Source of the DNA: Salsipaludibacter sp963735045 | Lineage (GTDB): Bacteria; Actinomycetota; Nitriliruptoria; Nitriliruptorales; Nitriliruptoraceae | Reading direction: 5' to 3' | Assembly (NCBI GenBank): GCA_963735045.1 | Contig: CAVTIZ010000003.1 | Span: 496,001 to 560,000 of the forward strand | Length of the DNA stretch: 64,000 nucleotides | Shown: one piece after another, positions 62,000 to 64,000 of the stretch | Numbering within the stretch: the first letter of the stretch is position 1 | Layout: the number at the start of each line of letters is the position of its first letter | Translations under genes and position numbers: made by a program | The notes under the pieces: generated by a model | The model's input: only the letters and a program-made list of their open reading frames with translations | What the model was told of the DNA's origin: nothing | Databases searched by the model: none

Positions 62000-64000
62000 C
62001 TACTGCAGGTCGGCCTGTGCATGGCCCGGGTCGTGCCGAGGTGCGTGCTGGTCCGCAGCCGCGTGGTCGACGGCTCGGCGCCGGCGGGCGCGCGTGGCAT
62101 CGCCATCCGTTTCGCCGGCCTGGTCCCCGGCTGGCTGGGCGCCCCTGATCCGCTCTCCCCGATCCACCTCCAGGCGCAGGAGCGCATCGAGGATCGCGGC
62201 CTTCTGGTCCACGGTCGTGGCCGGCAGGCGATAGGCGGCATGGACGAAGTCCACGGTGTCGGCGCGATAGTCGTGGCCGAAGGACTTGAACTGCCCGGGG
62301 ATCACCCGCATGGCGTTCATGGCATCGACGGCCACGTGCACGAAGGTGATCAGCGGTGCCCAGTCCATCGATTGCGCGACCCCCCGGCCGCGATCCTCAC
62401 CGGTGAGCCATGGCGGCCGCTTCACGGCCCACCTCATCGACATCTGGGCGATCGGATCGTTGTCGTGGTCGACCACGACCGCACGCAGCCGCTCGCGCTC
62501 TTCCTCGTCGAGTTGTTCGTACTCGCCGAAGTTGTCGAAGGCGGCGACCGTCCCCGTGGGCACCAGGTCCCCGGAACCCTGCCGCATGCCGGTCTTGGAC
62601 CACTTGGCCAGCCCCGGCAGGCCGAACCACAGCGCCCGGTCGATGCCGTAGTGGTCGAACCCGGCGATGCCCTGGTGCATGACGACGTCCGACGCCGACC
62701 AGGCACCGAGGCTTTCCCCGAACACCAGGACCTTCGGTCGCCGTTCTGCAGGCATCCCGGCCAGGCGCATCTTCACACCCCACAACAGACCCCGGAACTG
62801 GGATCGACCGAGGTGGACCTTCTGCACTTCGAGGAAGGACGGCCCGCGGGCGTACTGGATGCACGCGGTGGCGATGTCCCCACGGGTCAGGAACTCGGCC
62901 GCCTCGATCATCGTCTGGTCGACCCACCCGGTGCCGGTCGGGGAGACCAGCAGCAGGTGGGACCGGTCGAAGGCTCCCAACCGGTCGAGTTCCTCCATCA
63001 TCATCTCGGATCGACCCGAGGGATAGATGGGCTCGCTGTTGACCCCGACGTAGGCCCGGATCGGGTGGGCGATGGCAGGCTCGCCCACCACGGACTCGAT
63101 CAGGTCCGGGGTGACGACGTCGGTCGCGAACCGGCGGCCCTGCAGGCCCAGTTCCTCGAACGGGGAGATGCTGGCCGGCCCACCCGACGCCAGGTCGTGG
63201 TCCGGCGGCGTCGAATAGGCGGGTTCGACCTTTTCATTCGTGCGCGCCACGCGGGAGACCCCGGCGGTGTAGAGGGCCGCCGCACCGACGGTCCACCCGG
63301 CCGCGTTGACCAGCCGACCGATCGTCGCGTGGGCGACTCCCGGCCCGAAGAACTGCATGGACAGGCGTCGCGTGATCGTGAAGGTGGCGCCGATGCCCGA
63401 GCCCAGCGCGACTGCTGCCGACCCGACACCCAGCGACGTCGAAAGCGTGGCGACCTCGTCCTCGTCGCTCCATCGTGCGACGATGGCCTCGCGCTGCTCC
63501 AACAGGCGACGCGAGTGCGTCAACGTGGCAGCAAGTCCGGCCGCCGCGACGATGACCGGCCGCGCCGCGGAGCGTGGCGGAAGGCCGACCCGCAACCCGA
63601 CGGCGGTCTCGTGGATCATCCCACCCATGGCGGCGACCGCTGACAGTCGGCCGGACGTGCGCACCGATGCGACCGCCGTCGACTCGTCGTCGGATTCCTC
63701 CAGCCCCGCCACCGCCAGCCCGAGCCCGACGACGATCCCCCTGGCCGCCAGTCGGGCGGCGAGGGGAGCCGTGCGGGGGACGACCCGTTCGATGGCCCGG
63801 TTCACGCCGTGGCCGACCACCCGGGCGGCCAGGACCGACATGCCCGCGGCCAGGCCCTGGTGCCATCCGGCCCGTGGCATCAGCGATGGCCCATAGGCCG
63901 CGAAGAGGGCCCGGACCGACAGCGGACCAGCCGGGCCTGCCAGCGGGTTGATGCTGTCGGCCAGACTGATCGCGATCGGCACAGGAGGCGGAGATTCGAT
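62000..64000 (-). CDS. Membrane alpha/beta-hydrolase family protein (Abhydrolase_9-like), 5' end beyond window
   Basis: At least 666 residues. The N-terminal 270 hold several hydrophobic helices (VVGLGLAVAGLE, VIVAAAGLAATLTH and others); the C-terminal domain is an alpha/beta hydrolase with the nucleophile in VFGESLGAWSASD, preceded by HLLLVSPTGTGW. This matches large membrane hydrolases common in actinobacteria and mycobacteria. The C-terminal 40 residues are Asp/Arg/His-rich. A GTG at 63982 could start it, but no ribosome site precedes it and the frame stays open to the edge, so the true start is probably outside. Function unknown; lipid or cell-envelope ester cleavage is plausible. Confidence 0.8.
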   Translation of the reverse strand: MESPPPVPIAISLADSINPLAGPAGPLSVRALFAAYGPSLMPRAGWHQGLAAGMSVLAARVVGHGVNRAIERVVPRTAPLAARLAARGIVVGLGLAVAGLEESDDESTAVASVRTSGRLSAVAAMGGMIHETAVGLRVGLPPRSAARPVIVAAAGLAATLTHSRRLLEQREAIVARWSDEDEVATLSTSLGVGSAAVALGSGIGATFTITRRLSMQFFGPGVAHATIGRLVNAAGWTVGAAALYTAGVSRVARTNEKVEPAYSTPPDHDLASGGPASISPFEELGLQGRRFATDVVTPDLIESVVGEPAIAHPIRAYVGVNSEPIYPSGRSEMMMEELDRLGAFDRSHLLLVSPTGTGWVDQTMIEAAEFLTRGDIATACIQYARGPSFLEVQKVHLGRSQFRGLLWGVKMRLAGMPAERRPKVLVFGESLGAWSASDVVMHQGIAGFDHYGIDRALWFGLPGLAKWSKTGMRQGSGDLVPTGTVAAFDNFGEYEQLDEEERERLRAVVVDHDNDPIAQMSMRWAVKRPPWLTGEDRGRGVAQSMDWAPLITFVHVAVDAMNAMRVIPGQFKSFGHDYRADTVDFVHAAYRLPATTVDQKAAILDALLRLEVDRGERIRGAQPAGDQAGETDGDATRARRRRAVDHAAADQHAPRHDPGHAQADLQ

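Noticed and set aside
61868..63643. 591-codon plus-strand frame opposite the membrane hydrolase
   Set aside because: Antisense shadow; the minus strand carries GESLG and membrane helices.
1..64000. tRNA, rRNA or known riboswitch
   Set aside because: No cloverleaf with CCA-ready end, rRNA segment or recognisable riboswitch core was seen on either strand by eye; a covariance search could still find one.

Overview
The window is very GC-rich and has the gene content of an actinobacterium: a SigK/RskA sigma and anti-sigma pair, a group II truncated haemoglobin, a MarP-like protease and a CmtR-type metal sensor. Fatty acids are made by a discrete type II (FabD/H/G/ACP/F/I) operon rather than a FAS-I megasynthase. 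Together with the base composition this points to a deep-branching lineage such as Nitriliruptoria, Euzebya or Egibacter relatives. That placement is inference; no rRNA or other phylogenetic marker is present.

Region 1 (1-20.7 kb) is orderly core metabolism with every frame intact. In order it holds the 5' part of a PLP decarboxylase (minus strand, running off the left edge), truncated haemoglobin, serA, and a fatty-acid operon: fabD, a small biotinyl/lipoyl-fold protein with no lysine, fabH, fabG, acpP, fabF, an acyl-CoA carboxylase beta subunit, a PlsC-type acyltransferase, acpS and fabI. Tandem palindromes in front of fabD look like its operator. Then come rskA/sigK and a universal stress protein on the minus strand, and a branched-chain 2-oxoacid dehydrogenase operon (E1 alpha, E1 beta, E2, E3) followed by a small P-loop kinase.

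Region 2 (20.7-30.1 kb) is accessory DNA with visibly lower GC at first. It holds a nuclease plus Ski2-like helicase pair resembling Hachiman or AbpAB anti-phage systems, broken by many frame changes; a membrane/coiled-coil protein; a complete ISL3-type insertion sequence with exact 8-bp target duplications; a lipoprotein; and a tyrosine recombinase.

Region 3 (31.0-40.6 kb) is the most unusual part. It is one tightly coupled operon of seven genes: at least three and perhaps four proteins that look like TULIP/JHBP-type lipid-binding folds, a trans-prenyl diphosphate synthase with both DDxxD motifs, a metallo-beta-lactamase-fold hydrolase and a giant beta-rich protein of about 1,260 residues. 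None has a signal peptide. I know of no described system with this composition.

Region 4 (41-58 kb) is a patchwork of single genes: TIR-domain membrane protein, zinc-ribbon protein, a second ISL3 element with perfect ends but a frame-broken transposase, CDF metal exporter with divergent CmtR-like repressor, EamA exporter, APH-like kinase, lipoprotein, MarP-like protease, AAA ATPase, a truncated amidase, TMEM175-like channel and a methyltransferase-like protein. A degenerate motif of about 25 bp recurs in the spacers of regions 2-4. Two composite copies (28250-28388 and 47407-47548) share a 67-bp block with two mismatches and bracket a 19-kb segment that includes the recombinase and the region 3 operon.

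Region 5 (58-64 kb) has two TetR-controlled modules (SnoaL-like plus NmrA-like; alpha/beta hydrolase plus TetR) with clear palindromic operators, and a large membrane alpha/beta-hydrolase family protein running off the right edge.
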